Source of the DNA: Lentzea alba
GTDB lineage: Bacteria; Actinomycetota; Actinomycetes; Mycobacteriales; Pseudonocardiaceae
Direction: 5' to 3'
Assembly: GCF_011067745.1 (NCBI RefSeq)
Contig: NZ_JAAMPJ010000007.1
Location: forward strand, 230,601 to 294,600
DNA length: 64,000 nucleotides
The translations under genes and the position numbers were made by a program. The notes under the pieces are model-generated. The model worked only from the letters and a program-made list of their open reading frames with translations. It did not search any database and was not told where the DNA came from. Below are positions 16,184 through 24,496 of this stretch, in pieces (position 1 is the stretch's first letter; each line of letters opens with the position of its first letter).

Positions 16184-17327
16184 GCTCGTTCGGCTTCTGG
16201 GCCAACGACGCCGTCGCGGTGATCTTGCCCTCGGCGAGGTCGATCCGGTGCAGCTGCTGCTTGTTCGGGTCGGACACGTAGGCGGTGCCGCCCCTGACGA
16301 AGATCGCCGGCCTCGGCTGCTGCCACTCCAGCGGTTCCTGCCAGGTGTCCGTGACCGCGATGGTGCGGGTGACCTCGGCCTTGACGGGGTCGATCACGTG
16401 GATCTTGCCGTCGGTGCCGAGCACCAGCGCCTCACCCTGCGGGCCACGTGCGAGTGAGCGGAAGGTGTAGCTGGCGCCGAGGTCGACGAGCTTGAGAGTG
16501 CCGGTGGTGGTGTCGATCAGCGAGATCTGGGTGGGGCGTTCGAGCTCGGCGTCGGCGTCCTGCTTGTAGTCGCCGAGGACGATCGGGGACGAGTCGCTGC
16601 CCGCCTGGTTGCCGATGCGGCCGTACGCCGTGGGGCTCTTCACCTTGGTGATCGCGCCGTTGCGGTAGACCAGCACGCCGTTCTGGCAGCCGATGACGAC
16701 GACCTCGTCCTTGGCGGTCGCCTCGCCGTGGACGCCGGGGCAGTCCTCGTTGCGGGTGATCTCCTTGCGGGACTTGTCGAGGACCTGGATGCCGACGCGC
16801 TTGTCCTTGTTGCCGAGGGTGGAGACCAACTCCCCGTTCTTGAGCTCGATCGCGACGCCGTGGTGCGGTTCGGGGGCCTTGTACGTCTCGACCTCGCGCT
16901 CCGCATTGGCCAATGTGGACGGGTTGAGGATGCGGACCTCGCCGGTGCCGTCGGTGAACAGCACGGTGCGTCCGGCGTGCCGGACGACGTGGCCGGGTTC
17001 GGCGCCGGGGAACTCGATGTCGGTCAGCTTGCCGGCGGCGGCGTCGAACACCCGGAACCCGGTGGACGTCGACACCACCAGGTGCTTGTCGTCGCCCGCG
17101 GCGTTGAGCCGGTTGAAGCCCGCCAGCTTGACGTCGGCCTTGACCTCGAGCGTCTTGCCGTCCAGCACGTAGATCCCGCCGTCATAGGTGACGGCGACCG
17201 GCTCGGTGACCGAACCGCTGCCGGAAGCGGGCTGCTGTGCCTGTCCCGCGCCGCAACCGGTCAGGACGAGCGTCGAGGCCACTGTGGACACCACTGCCGT
17301 GGTCCACGTTCGCGACCAGCGTTTCAT
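16164..17327 (-). CDS. aztD: AztD-like zinc metallochaperone, beta-propeller lipoprotein
   Basis: A 387-residue secreted lipoprotein; the signal peptide ends LVLTGC (Cys25). The rest is a repeat protein of the beta-propeller type, with WD-like strands such as VTYDGGIYVLD and DGKIHVIDPVKA. Histidines cluster in GHVVRH and EPHHGVAI, and CPGVHGE with GCQNG may form a disulphide and metal site. AztD passes zinc to the AztC binding protein in the periplasm or cell wall space. It lies 36 bp downstream of an aztC-like gene and overlaps the convergent permease gene at its 3' end. The cluster makes the call; no zinc-binding data are implied. Confidence 0.78.
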   Translation of the reverse strand: MKRWSRTWTTAVVSTVASTLVLTGCGAGQAQQPASGSGSVTEPVAVTYDGGIYVLDGKTLEVKADVKLAGFNRLNAAGDDKHLVVSTSTGFRVFDAAAGKLTDIEFPGAEPGHVVRHAGRTVLFTDGTGEVRILNPSTLANAEREVETYKAPEPHHGVAIELKNGELVSTLGNKDKRVGIQVLDKSRKEITRNEDCPGVHGEATAKDEVVVIGCQNGVLVYRNGAITKVKSPTAYGRIGNQAGSDSSPIVLGDYKQDADAELERPTQISLIDTTTGTLKLVDLGASYTFRSLARGPQGEALVLGTDGKIHVIDPVKAEVTRTIAVTDTWQEPLEWQQPRPAIFVRGGTAYVSDPNKQQLHRIDLAEGKITATASLAQKPNELSGASH

Positions 17328-17363
17328 CTGTTTCTCAACCTTCTCTTCAACCGGTGTGTCGGG

Positions 17364-18272
17364 TCAGTCGCCGGCGAGGCCGCGCACGATGGCCTCGGTG
17401 TTGGCGCGGGTCATTTCCAGGTAGGTCGCTGCCCCGCCGCCCGCCGCGGTGAGCGACTCCGAGTACAGGGGGATGACGCGGACGTGCACTCCTGCCTGCT
17501 CGGCGAGCACGCGGGCGAGGCGATCGGGTTGCGAGGAGTCGGCGAAGATCGCGCCGACTCCCGCCGTGCGGACGGCTTCCGCGAGCCCCGCCAGGTCGGA
17601 CGCGCTCGGCGAGGCGAGCGTCGTGCCGCTCGGAATCACGGCACCGATCACCTGGAAGCCGAAGCGCTGGGCGAGGTAGCCGAAGACGTGGTGGTTGGTG
17701 ACCAGCTTGCGGCGCTCTGCCGGGACGGCCGCGAACCGCTCACCCGTCCAGCTGTCGAGGCGGTCGATCTCCTCGAGGTAGCGCGCGGTGTTGGCTCTGA
17801 CCACGCCGGCGTCGATGCCGTCGACGTGCTCGATGACACGCTGGCTGATCACCTCGACCGCTTTGCGCACGCGCTTCGGGTCGGTCCAGAAGTGCGGATC
17901 AGGCTGTCCGGCCACGTCCTCGGCGGTGTACCGGATCGGGTCGATCTGATCGCCCACCGACAGCGCCGGCACGTCAGCCTGCTCGGCCGCCCGGACGTGC
18001 CGCAGCACCCCTTCTTCCAGCCCGAGTCCGTTGTAGACGACGAGCGCGGCGCTTTCCAGCCGGGCCGCCTCCTGCGCCGAGATCGCGAACGAGTGGGGGT
18101 CGGCGTTCGGCTTCATGAGCACCGTGACCGGAGCCGCGTTGCCGACGATCGACCGCGTGATGTCACCAAGGATGTTGGTGGTGACCACGATTCCGGTGCC
18201 CTGCCCGCGTGCGCTGCCGCATCCGGTCAGCACCAGCAGGAGGGCGCAGGTCACCGCGAGGAGTCGCTTCAT
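17364..18272 (-). CDS. aztC: AztC-like zinc-binding lipoprotein of an ABC importer (ZnuA family)
   Basis: A 302-residue cluster 9 metal-binding protein with a lipobox at LTGC (Cys18). Candidate zinc ligands are H60 in NADPHSF, H127 in QPDPHFW and H194/H195 in TNHHVFGY. The fourth acidic ligand appears to be E272 in LYSESL, where the family usually has Asp. There is no His-rich loop, which fits AztC rather than ZnuA. I start it at MKRLLAVTCALLL since the stop of the upstream permease gene overlaps it (ATGA). It works with the permease at 18269-20263 and the ATPase at 20317-20994. Confidence 0.85.
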   Translation of the reverse strand: MKRLLAVTCALLLVLTGCGSARGQGTGIVVTTNILGDITRSIVGNAAPVTVLMKPNADPHSFAISAQEAARLESAALVVYNGLGLEEGVLRHVRAAEQADVPALSVGDQIDPIRYTAEDVAGQPDPHFWTDPKRVRKAVEVISQRVIEHVDGIDAGVVRANTARYLEEIDRLDSWTGERFAAVPAERRKLVTNHHVFGYLAQRFGFQVIGAVIPSGTTLASPSASDLAGLAEAVRTAGVGAIFADSSQPDRLARVLAEQAGVHVRVIPLYSESLTAAGGGAATYLEMTRANTEAIVRGLAGD

Positions 18273-20263
18273 CGTCCCGTCTCCACCAGATGCGCCGGCT
18301 CGATCTCCAGCCGGATCGTCCTGGCGACTCGAAGATTGTCGTTGTAGTCGATCTCGTGGACGGCCCGCGCGGCAGCGTCGTTGACGTAGGCGCGGTTCGG
18401 GTCCACCTCGATCACCGGTAGCACGCTGCCCTGGGGAACGGACGCCGACAGCACCTGGCGTTGTGCGATCTGCTTGCCGGACTTGACGTCGTAGCCGTGC
18501 AGCACACCGTCCGCGGTCAACGTCAGCAGCGGTCCTCCCTCGCCGACCGCGTTCACGGCGACGACCGGCCCGGTCTCCAGCAGCGCCCACTTCTTCGCCC
18601 GCACGTCCAGTGACCACACACCGAGCTGTCCCGCCCTGGCGGCGAGCACCGTGCTGCCGGGCCGGTGGCGGAACTCGACCGCACGCTCGGCCTCGGGCAC
18701 GGCACGGGGATACGGGATCTTCTCGCCGGTGAAGGAACCGTCCTTCGCGTTCACCACGAGCGCCCCGTCCGCGCAGCCGAAGACGACGCCCCGGCGGGTC
18801 ACCGCCTGACCGCGCGGCCTCTGGCACGCCTGCTCGATCGTCGTCACGTCCTTGCCGTCCCTGGTCTTGACCGCCACTCGATCGGATCCCGTCACGAGCA
18901 GGTGTTCGGCGTACGGCACAGCGACCCCGCCCTTGAGCTCGCCCCGTGCGGTCACCGCGCCGCCGTCCAGGCCCTGCCGGTCCAGCAGAGTCGTGTCACC
19001 GCGGCCGAACGCCACGGCCGCGACGGTGGGATCGCTGTCCGCGTTCACCACTGCGTCTCCCGCGACCGAACCGACGTCCCTGGCCTGGGCGCGGTAGTAG
19101 TGCACGTGGTCACCGTGATCGACCATCCAGGCACCGCTGTCGACGATCCGCACCGAGCCCTTGCCGGTCAGATAAGCGAAACGGCCGTCGCCGGTGATCG
19201 CCTGGACACCGTCCACCCTGCCGACGTCGGTCACGGCCTCGGTGATCAGGTCGACGACCCGCACGGCACCGGTGCGCGCATCGGCCACGACCAGCCGGGA
19301 CTGTGCCTCCGCGGTCTCCTCCGCGCCCTCGACGTAGCCGTGCGGCACCTCCTCCGACGCGGGCTTCGTGCCGCAACCGGCCAACGGCAGCACCACGAGC
19401 AGCGCGGCGATCAACACCGCGTGTTGCCCGCCCGCTCCGGAGATCCGCACCCGGTCACGCACCTGAGCGGCCAGTGCCGCCAGGAAGAACAAGGCAACGG
19501 CGACGAGCGCGATGGTCGCGCCCGCGGCCGTGCGCGCGTGCCACGAGACGAGGAGGCCGGTGACGGTAGCCGCCACACCGAGTACCGCCGCGCCGAGCAT
19601 GATCGTCGGAATGCGGCTCGCCCAGTACGTCGCGGCGGCCGGTGGCGCGATGAGCAGACCGAACACCAGCAACGTGCCGACCACTTGGAACGACGCCACG
19701 ATCGCCAGCGTCACCAGACCGAGCAGCACCGCGTGGGCCAGCCGCGGGCGCAGGCCCAGCGTCTGCGCCTTGCGCGGATCGAAGGTCAGCGCCACGAACC
19801 CGCGATGGCCCCACAGCGCCACCGGTGCGGCAACGGCCAGCGCCAGGGCCAGATGAACGATGTCCTGTCCGCGTACGGCCAGCACGTCACCGAAGAGGAA
19901 CGCGGTCAGGTCCACCGCGAACGATTCGGAGTGCGAGACGAGGATGACGCCCAGCGCGAGCATGCCCACGAACAACAGGCCGATGCTGGTGTCCTGGGAG
20001 AACCTCCGGGTACGTCCGAGGGCCGTCACGCCGAACGCCATCGCGCCCGCGCTCGCCGCGGCACCGACGAACAGGTTGCCGCCCAACAAAGACGCGATCG
20101 CAACGCCGGGCAACATCCCGTGCGACATCGCGTCACCGAGGAAAGCCATGCCGCGCAGCACAACCCAAGTACCGGCAAGCGCACACAGGCAGGAGACGAG
20201 CACACCGGCCCACAAAGCCCGCTGTACGAACGAAACCTCGAACGGGGCGAGAAACCATTCCAC
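18269..20263 (-). CDS. AztB-like zinc permease fused to an AztD-like lipoprotein domain
   Basis: One 664-residue frame joins two proteins. Residues 1-270 are a ZnuB/AztB-type ABC permease with about eight hydrophobic segments and the motif GDAMSHGMLPG (43-53). Residues 281-297 are a second hydrophobic stretch ending in LPLAGC, a lipobox, and 300-664 is a beta-propeller-like domain resembling AztD (CQRPRGQAV, FGCADGALVV). A GTG at 19448-19450 with AGGTG nine bases upstream could start the lipoprotein separately as 393 residues, about AztD length. So this may be a true fusion, or a stop-free overlap with an internal start. The GTG start is 54 bp from the divergent ATPase gene, across a Zur-like box. 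Confidence 0.75.
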   Translation of the reverse strand: MEWFLAPFEVSFVQRALWAGVLVSCLCALAGTWVVLRGMAFLGDAMSHGMLPGVAIASLLGGNLFVGAAASAGAMAFGVTALGRTRRFSQDTSIGLLFVGMLALGVILVSHSESFAVDLTAFLFGDVLAVRGQDIVHLALALAVAAPVALWGHRGFVALTFDPRKAQTLGLRPRLAHAVLLGLVTLAIVASFQVVGTLLVFGLLIAPPAAATYWASRIPTIMLGAAVLGVAATVTGLLVSWHARTAAGATIALVAVALFFLAALAAQVRDRVRISGAGGQHAVLIAALLVVLPLAGCGTKPASEEVPHGYVEGAEETAEAQSRLVVADARTGAVRVVDLITEAVTDVGRVDGVQAITGDGRFAYLTGKGSVRIVDSGAWMVDHGDHVHYYRAQARDVGSVAGDAVVNADSDPTVAAVAFGRGDTTLLDRQGLDGGAVTARGELKGGVAVPYAEHLLVTGSDRVAVKTRDGKDVTTIEQACQRPRGQAVTRRGVVFGCADGALVVNAKDGSFTGEKIPYPRAVPEAERAVEFRHRPGSTVLAARAGQLGVWSLDVRAKKWALLETGPVVAVNAVGEGGPLLTLTADGVLHGYDVKSGKQIAQRQVLSASVPQGSVLPVIEVDPNRAYVNDAAARAVHEIDYNDNLRVARTIRLEIEPAHLVETGR

Positions 20264-20279
20264 GCCGGGTACCGTATAT

Positions 20280-20299
20280 TGACAATGACAATCATTGCA
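20280..20299. promoter_or_regulatory. Zur-like box in the divergent zinc-importer promoter
   Basis: CAATGACAATCATTG (20283-20297) is a perfect 6-3-6 inverted repeat and fits actinomycete Zur boxes of the type TGAnAATCATTnTCA. It sits between the fused permease (minus) and ATPase (plus) genes, next to TATATT at 20275-20280, which could be a -10. Zinc repression of both directions is expected. Confidence 0.7.
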
Positions 20300-20316
20300 G
20301 CAACGAGGAGGGTGTC

Positions 20317-20994
20317 GTGACGCACATCTCGGACCAGCCCGCCGTACGACTTCGCGGACTGTCGGCCGGCTACGCCCGGCACACCGTGCTGCACGACGTG
20401 ACCGCGGACTTCCCCCGCGCCGAGGTGACCGCGGTCGTGGGCCCCAACGGCTCCGGCAAGTCCACCCTGCTCGGTGTCCTCGCCGGCGTCATCTCTCCTG
20501 CCGCGGGCGCTGTGGAGATCAGCACCCGCCGCCCGGCCTTCGTGGTGCAGCACAGCGCGGTTCCGGCAGGACTGCCGATCACCGTGTGGGAAACCGTCGC
20601 CATGGGCAGGTGGGCGCACCGCGGCCCGTGGCGGCGCCTGTCCACAAAGGACAAGGAGCTGATCGGTGCCGCCCTGGAACGGATGGGTGTCTCGGATCTC
20701 GCGGCACGCCGACTCAGTTCGCTGTCCGGCGGGCAACGCCAACGCGCCCTGCTGGCGCAGGCGTTCGCACAGGAGTCCGACCTCTTGCTGCTCGACGAAC
20801 CCGACGCAGGTCTCGACGCACAGTCACGGCTCGACATCGCCGCCGCGATCTCGCACGCACGGACCAACGGTGTGACGGTCATCCACGTCACGCACGACCT
20901 CGACGAGGCATCGCGGGCGGACAACTGCCTGCTGCTCCAGGACGGCCGCCTGACCGCCGAAGGCGACCCGCACGCCGTTCTCCAGCGCCGCTGA
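20317..20994 (+). CDS. aztA: AztA-like ABC ATPase of the zinc importer
   Basis: A 225-residue ZnuC/AztA-type ATPase with Walker A GPNGSGKST near residue 42, signature LSGGQRQ near 140 and Walker B LLLLDEPDAG near 160. The GTG start follows GAGGAGG. It is read away from the permease gene, with the Zur-like box in the shared promoter, so zinc starvation should induce both. It ends 35 bp from the convergent aspartate ammonia-lyase gene. Confidence 0.85.
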   Translation: MTHISDQPAVRLRGLSAGYARHTVLHDVTADFPRAEVTAVVGPNGSGKSTLLGVLAGVISPAAGAVEISTRRPAFVVQHSAVPAGLPITVWETVAMGRWAHRGPWRRLSTKDKELIGAALERMGVSDLAARRLSSLSGGQRQRALLAQAFAQESDLLLLDEPDAGLDAQSRLDIAAAISHARTNGVTVIHVTHDLDEASRADNCLLLQDGRLTAEGDPHAVLQRR

Positions 20995-21028
20995 GACCCG
21001 GCAGGGACGCCAGGCTCAGGCAGATCTG

Positions 21029-22441
21029 TCAGGTGGTGGCCGGGCCGCAGCCCGCCACCACCTCGGGCCGCAACAGGTCGGCCAGGCTTTGCGCGGGCAG
21101 CAAACCCTTCTCCAGCACGAGCTCCGCCACTCCCCTGCCGGTGACGAGCGCTTCCTTGGCGATGGCGGTGGCCGCGGTGTACCCGATGTACGGGTTGAGC
21201 GCGGTGACCAGTCCGATGGAGTTCTCGACGGCAGCCCGCAGCACCTCGGTGTTGGCGGTGATACCGGAGACGCAGCGCTCGGCCAGCGTCAGGCAGGCAG
21301 CGCGCAGGTGCGTGATCGACTCCGACAGGGAGTGCAGGATGATCGGCTCGAAGGCGTTGAGCTGCAACTGACCCGCCTCCGCCGCCATGGTCACGGTGAC
21401 GTCGTTGCCGATCACCTCGAACGCGACCTGGTTGACGACCTCCGGGATCACCGGGTTGACCTTGCCCGGCATGATCGACGAACCGGCCTGCACGGGCGGC
21501 AGGTTGATCTCACCGAACCCCGCGCGCGGGCCGGACGACAGCAGGCGCAGGTCGTTGCACGTCTTCGACAGCTTGACGGCGATTCGCTTGAGCACGCCGG
21601 ACATCTGCACGAACGCACCGCAGTCCTGGGTGGCCTCGACCAGGTTCGCGGCGGTCACCACCTCCAACCCGGTGATCGCGGCGAGGTGCCGGCGGGCCGC
21701 TTCCGCATAGCCGGGTGCCGCGTTGAGGCCGGTGCCGATCGCGGTCGCCCCCAGGTTGATCTCGTGGATCAACAAGACCGCCTCGGCGAGCCGGGCGCGG
21801 TCCTCGTCGAGCATCACGGCGTAGGTGGAGAACTCCTGCCCCAGCGTCATCGGCACTGCGTCCTGCAGCTGGGTGCGGCCCATCTTCAGCACGTCGCGGA
21901 ACTCGACTGCCTTGCGGGAGAACGCTTCTTGGAGCACGGACATCGCGTCCAGCAGTCCGCGCACGGCGAAGATCGTCGCGATCCGCACGGCCGTCGGGTA
22001 GACGTCGTTGGTGGACTGGCCGAGGTTCACGTCCTCGTTGGGGTGCAGGTACGAGTACTCCCCCTTCTCGTGGCCGAGCAGCTCCAGCGCGCGGTTCGCC
22101 ACGACCTCGTTGGCGTTCATGTTGGTCGAGGTGCCGGCTCCGCCCTGGATCACGTCCACGACGAACTGGTCGAGCAGCTTGCCCGCCCGGATCTCCCGGC
22201 ACGCCTCGGCGATCGCGGCGGCCTTCGCCGAATCCAGCAGCCCGAGCTCGTCGTTGGCGAGCGCGGCGGCTTCCTTGACTGCGGCGAGTGCCTCGACCAT
22301 GTGCGGGTAGGCGGAGATCGGCGTACCGGTGATCTGGAAGTTCTCCTTGGCGCGCAACGTGTGCACGCCCCAGTAGGCGTCGGCGGGCACGTCGCGGTCG
22401 CCGAGCAGGTCGTGCTCTCTTCGGGAGTCTGCGGCGGTCAT
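21029..22441 (-). CDS. aspA: Aspartate ammonia-lyase
   Basis: A 470-residue member of the aspartase/fumarase superfamily, of full usual length. The flexible active-site loop GSSIMPGKVNP is near residue 320. Other conserved blocks are GAGTSTNMNANEV (near 100), NLGQSTNDVYPT (near 140) and MGRTQLQDAVPMTLGQEF (near 190). These favour aspartase over fumarase. It converts L-aspartate to fumarate and ammonia. It is the last gene of the long minus-strand catabolic run, but a strong hairpin sits just upstream, so its level may differ from the genes before it. Its presence suggests that aspartate is one product of the pathway. Confidence 0.9.
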   Translation of the reverse strand: MTAADSRREHDLLGDRDVPADAYWGVHTLRAKENFQITGTPISAYPHMVEALAAVKEAAALANDELGLLDSAKAAAIAEACREIRAGKLLDQFVVDVIQGGAGTSTNMNANEVVANRALELLGHEKGEYSYLHPNEDVNLGQSTNDVYPTAVRIATIFAVRGLLDAMSVLQEAFSRKAVEFRDVLKMGRTQLQDAVPMTLGQEFSTYAVMLDEDRARLAEAVLLIHEINLGATAIGTGLNAAPGYAEAARRHLAAITGLEVVTAANLVEATQDCGAFVQMSGVLKRIAVKLSKTCNDLRLLSSGPRAGFGEINLPPVQAGSSIMPGKVNPVIPEVVNQVAFEVIGNDVTVTMAAEAGQLQLNAFEPIILHSLSESITHLRAACLTLAERCVSGITANTEVLRAAVENSIGLVTALNPYIGYTAATAIAKEALVTGRGVAELVLEKGLLPAQSLADLLRPEVVAGCGPATT

Positions 22442-22465
22442 GGCGGCTCTCTCGGGAGAAGGGGC

Positions 22466-22500
22466 GGCCTTCCGCGACGGGAGGGCGGTCGCGGAAGGCC
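22466..22500 (-). terminator. Strong hairpin between the oxidase and aspA genes
   Basis: GGCCTTCCGCGAC and GTCGCGGAAGGCC form a perfect 13-bp stem with a 9-base loop. It lies between two co-directional genes, so it could be a partial terminator, an attenuator or an mRNA stabiliser. Confidence 0.65.
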
Positions 22501-22508
22501 GGGTCGGG

Positions 22509-23792
22509 TCAGCTCCAGCGGTCCTTGGCCTTGTAATACGCCCCGCCGAACGGCAGGAACCACGCGGTGCCGTTGTAGAACGGCACGGGCACCTTCGGGA
22601 AATCGAGGCCGCGCAACGGGTTGGCCTCCGGTTTGCCGTCCATCATCTCGGCCACCGCCCGGCCCATGTACGTGGCCATCTGGACGCCGTGGCCGCAGTA
22701 ACCCATGGAGTAGTAGAGGCCGTCGATCTCTCCCGCGTGCGGGATGCGGTCCCAGGAGAAGCCGACCATGCCTCCCCACACGTAGTCGATCCGGACGCCG
22801 GCCAGCTGCGGGAAGATCTCCGTCATCTCCCGCTTGAGGATGTCACCGCTCTTGATGTCGGAAGCCGGGTTGGAGGGGGCGAAGCGGGCCCTGCCGCCGA
22901 AGGCGAGGCGGTTGTCCGGGGTGAGGCGGACGTAGTTGCCGATGTTCTTGTGGGCGACCAGCAGGCGGCCGTTCGGGATGAGCTCCTTGGCGCGCGCCTC
23001 ACCCAGCGGCTCGGTGACGATGATGAAGCTGCCGACGTTGATCAGTCGCTTCCGGAACCACGGCAACGACTTGTCGGTGTAGGCGTCCGTCGCCGCCATG
23101 ACCTGCTTGGCGCGGATGGTGCCGTGCATCGTCTCCACCACGAAGCCGCCGCCGGGCAGGCGGGTGAGGCCGGTGGCGGCGTTGCGCTCGTGGATCTGGG
23201 CACCGGCCCGCTCGGCGGCGTCCGCCATGCCGCCGACGAACTTGCCCACGTGCAGGCCCGCGCTGAGCGGGTCGAGCAGAGCGCCGTGGTAGTAGTCCGA
23301 ACCGATCTCGGCCCGCAGGTCGCTCTTGCTCAGCACGACCGTCTCGTGGCCGAAGTGCTCGGCCAGTTCACGCTGCTTGGCCTGCAGGCCCTTGACGTGA
23401 CTGGCTTTGCAGGCCAGGCCGAGGCGCCCGGAGCGGGTGAAGTCGCAGTCGATCTGCTCCTTGAGCGTCAACTCCTCCACGAGGTCCACGGCCTCGCGGA
23501 AGGCGTTGTACAGCTCGACTGCGCGTTCGTCGCCGTACCGCTTGCGTGCCTCGCCGGGCGGAATCGTGATGCCCTGCGTGCACATGCTGCCGTTGCGGCC
23601 CGATGCACCGGAACCGATCTGGTCCTTCTCGACCAGCACCACCGACGCACCCTTGCGCGCCGCGTGGTAGGCGGTCGACAGGCCGGTGAGGCCGCCGCCG
23701 ATGACCACCACGTCCGCGCTCTCGGGAAGTGGTTTGCCCGAGCGGTCGGGTCGTCGCGGGGCGGTGTCGAGCCAGTAGGGGATCTGTTTCAT
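22509..23792 (-). CDS. FAD-dependent amine/amino-acid oxidoreductase (DAO family), second copy
   Basis: A 427-residue paralogue of the enzyme at 4104-5378. It shares the MKQIPYWLDT leader, the Rossmann motif IGGGLTGLS, GASGRNGSM and the C-terminal GYCGHGVQMATYMG and WFLPFGGAYYK stretches. It is therefore a PuuB/OrdL-like C-N oxidase. Start at 23792 by alignment with the paralogue. It is 20 bp downstream of the HAD gene and 67 bp upstream of aspA, in one long operon-like run with an aldehyde dehydrogenase and reductase able to handle the aldehyde it would make. Confidence 0.86.
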   Translation of the reverse strand: MKQIPYWLDTAPRRPDRSGKPLPESADVVVIGGGLTGLSTAYHAARKGASVVLVEKDQIGSGASGRNGSMCTQGITIPPGEARKRYGDERAVELYNAFREAVDLVEELTLKEQIDCDFTRSGRLGLACKASHVKGLQAKQRELAEHFGHETVVLSKSDLRAEIGSDYYHGALLDPLSAGLHVGKFVGGMADAAERAGAQIHERNAATGLTRLPGGGFVVETMHGTIRAKQVMAATDAYTDKSLPWFRKRLINVGSFIIVTEPLGEARAKELIPNGRLLVAHKNIGNYVRLTPDNRLAFGGRARFAPSNPASDIKSGDILKREMTEIFPQLAGVRIDYVWGGMVGFSWDRIPHAGEIDGLYYSMGYCGHGVQMATYMGRAVAEMMDGKPEANPLRGLDFPKVPVPFYNGTAWFLPFGGAYYKAKDRWS

Positions 23793-23812
23793 GGCGGCGG
23801 TTCCTCGTCTTG

Positions 23813-24478
23813 TCAGCAGCCGAGCAGGGCGGGCAGCCCTGACATGTCGGGCAGCTCGTCGTAGGGCTGGTAGTCGCTGCTGCCGCGACGGCCGTAGCGG
23901 TTGATCCACACGCGGCGCTTCAGGCCGAGATCCCTGGTGGGGATGTGGTCGTACTCCCAGCCCTGCGCGACGTGGATCACCTGGCTGGGGTCGACGTCCA
24001 TGGTCTGGAAGGCGTACTCGAACGTCTGCCGGTCCGGCTTGTACGCCTTGGCCTGCTGCGCGGTGATCACGTAGTCGAACTCGACGCCGATGTTCTCGAC
24101 GTTGCGCGCGATGAGGTTGTCGTCGGTGTTGGAGATGATCGCGATCTCGTACTTCTTCTTCAGCGCCCGCAACGCGTCGGGCACCTCGGGCCAGGGCCCG
24201 AAGGTCGGGACGGCCTCGACGAGGGCGTCGCCGTCGGACTCGCGGTACTCCAGGCCGTGCAGCCGCATCGCGTTGCGCAGGCTGGAGTGCAGGACCTCGT
24301 GATAGGGCCGGTAGGCCTCCAGAACCGCCTGGAAGCGCATGACCCGGAAGTCGTCCAGGAACTCGTCGACGTCCAACCCGTCCAGGTCGAGCCGGTCGGC
24401 CAGCACCTTCAGGGTGGTCGGCGCCAGCTCGAAGTTGATCAGGGTCGCGTAGGCGTCGAAGGTGACGATCTGACGCAT
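23813..24478 (-). CDS. HAD-superfamily hydrolase, type II 2-haloacid dehalogenase-like, second copy
   Basis: A 221-residue HAD protein and paralogue of 8368-9036. The nucleophile is D8 in FDAYATL, with Ala where the family usually has Gly. IISNTDD is the second motif; HVAQGWEYDHIPTRDLGL holds the C-terminal acidic motif. I prefer MRQIVTF (24478) to the ATG nine bases upstream because AGAGGA is then 9 bases away instead of adjoining. It lies between the aldo/keto reductase and oxidase genes. True dehalogenase activity is not shown; it might be a phosphatase or a repair enzyme for a side product. Confidence 0.82.
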   Translation of the reverse strand: MRQIVTFDAYATLINFELAPTTLKVLADRLDLDGLDVDEFLDDFRVMRFQAVLEAYRPYHEVLHSSLRNAMRLHGLEYRESDGDALVEAVPTFGPWPEVPDALRALKKKYEIAIISNTDDNLIARNVENIGVEFDYVITAQQAKAYKPDRQTFEYAFQTMDVDPSQVIHVAQGWEYDHIPTRDLGLKRRVWINRYGRRGSSDYQPYDELPDMSGLPALLGC

Positions 24479-24496
24479 GGTGTCCATTCCTCTGTC

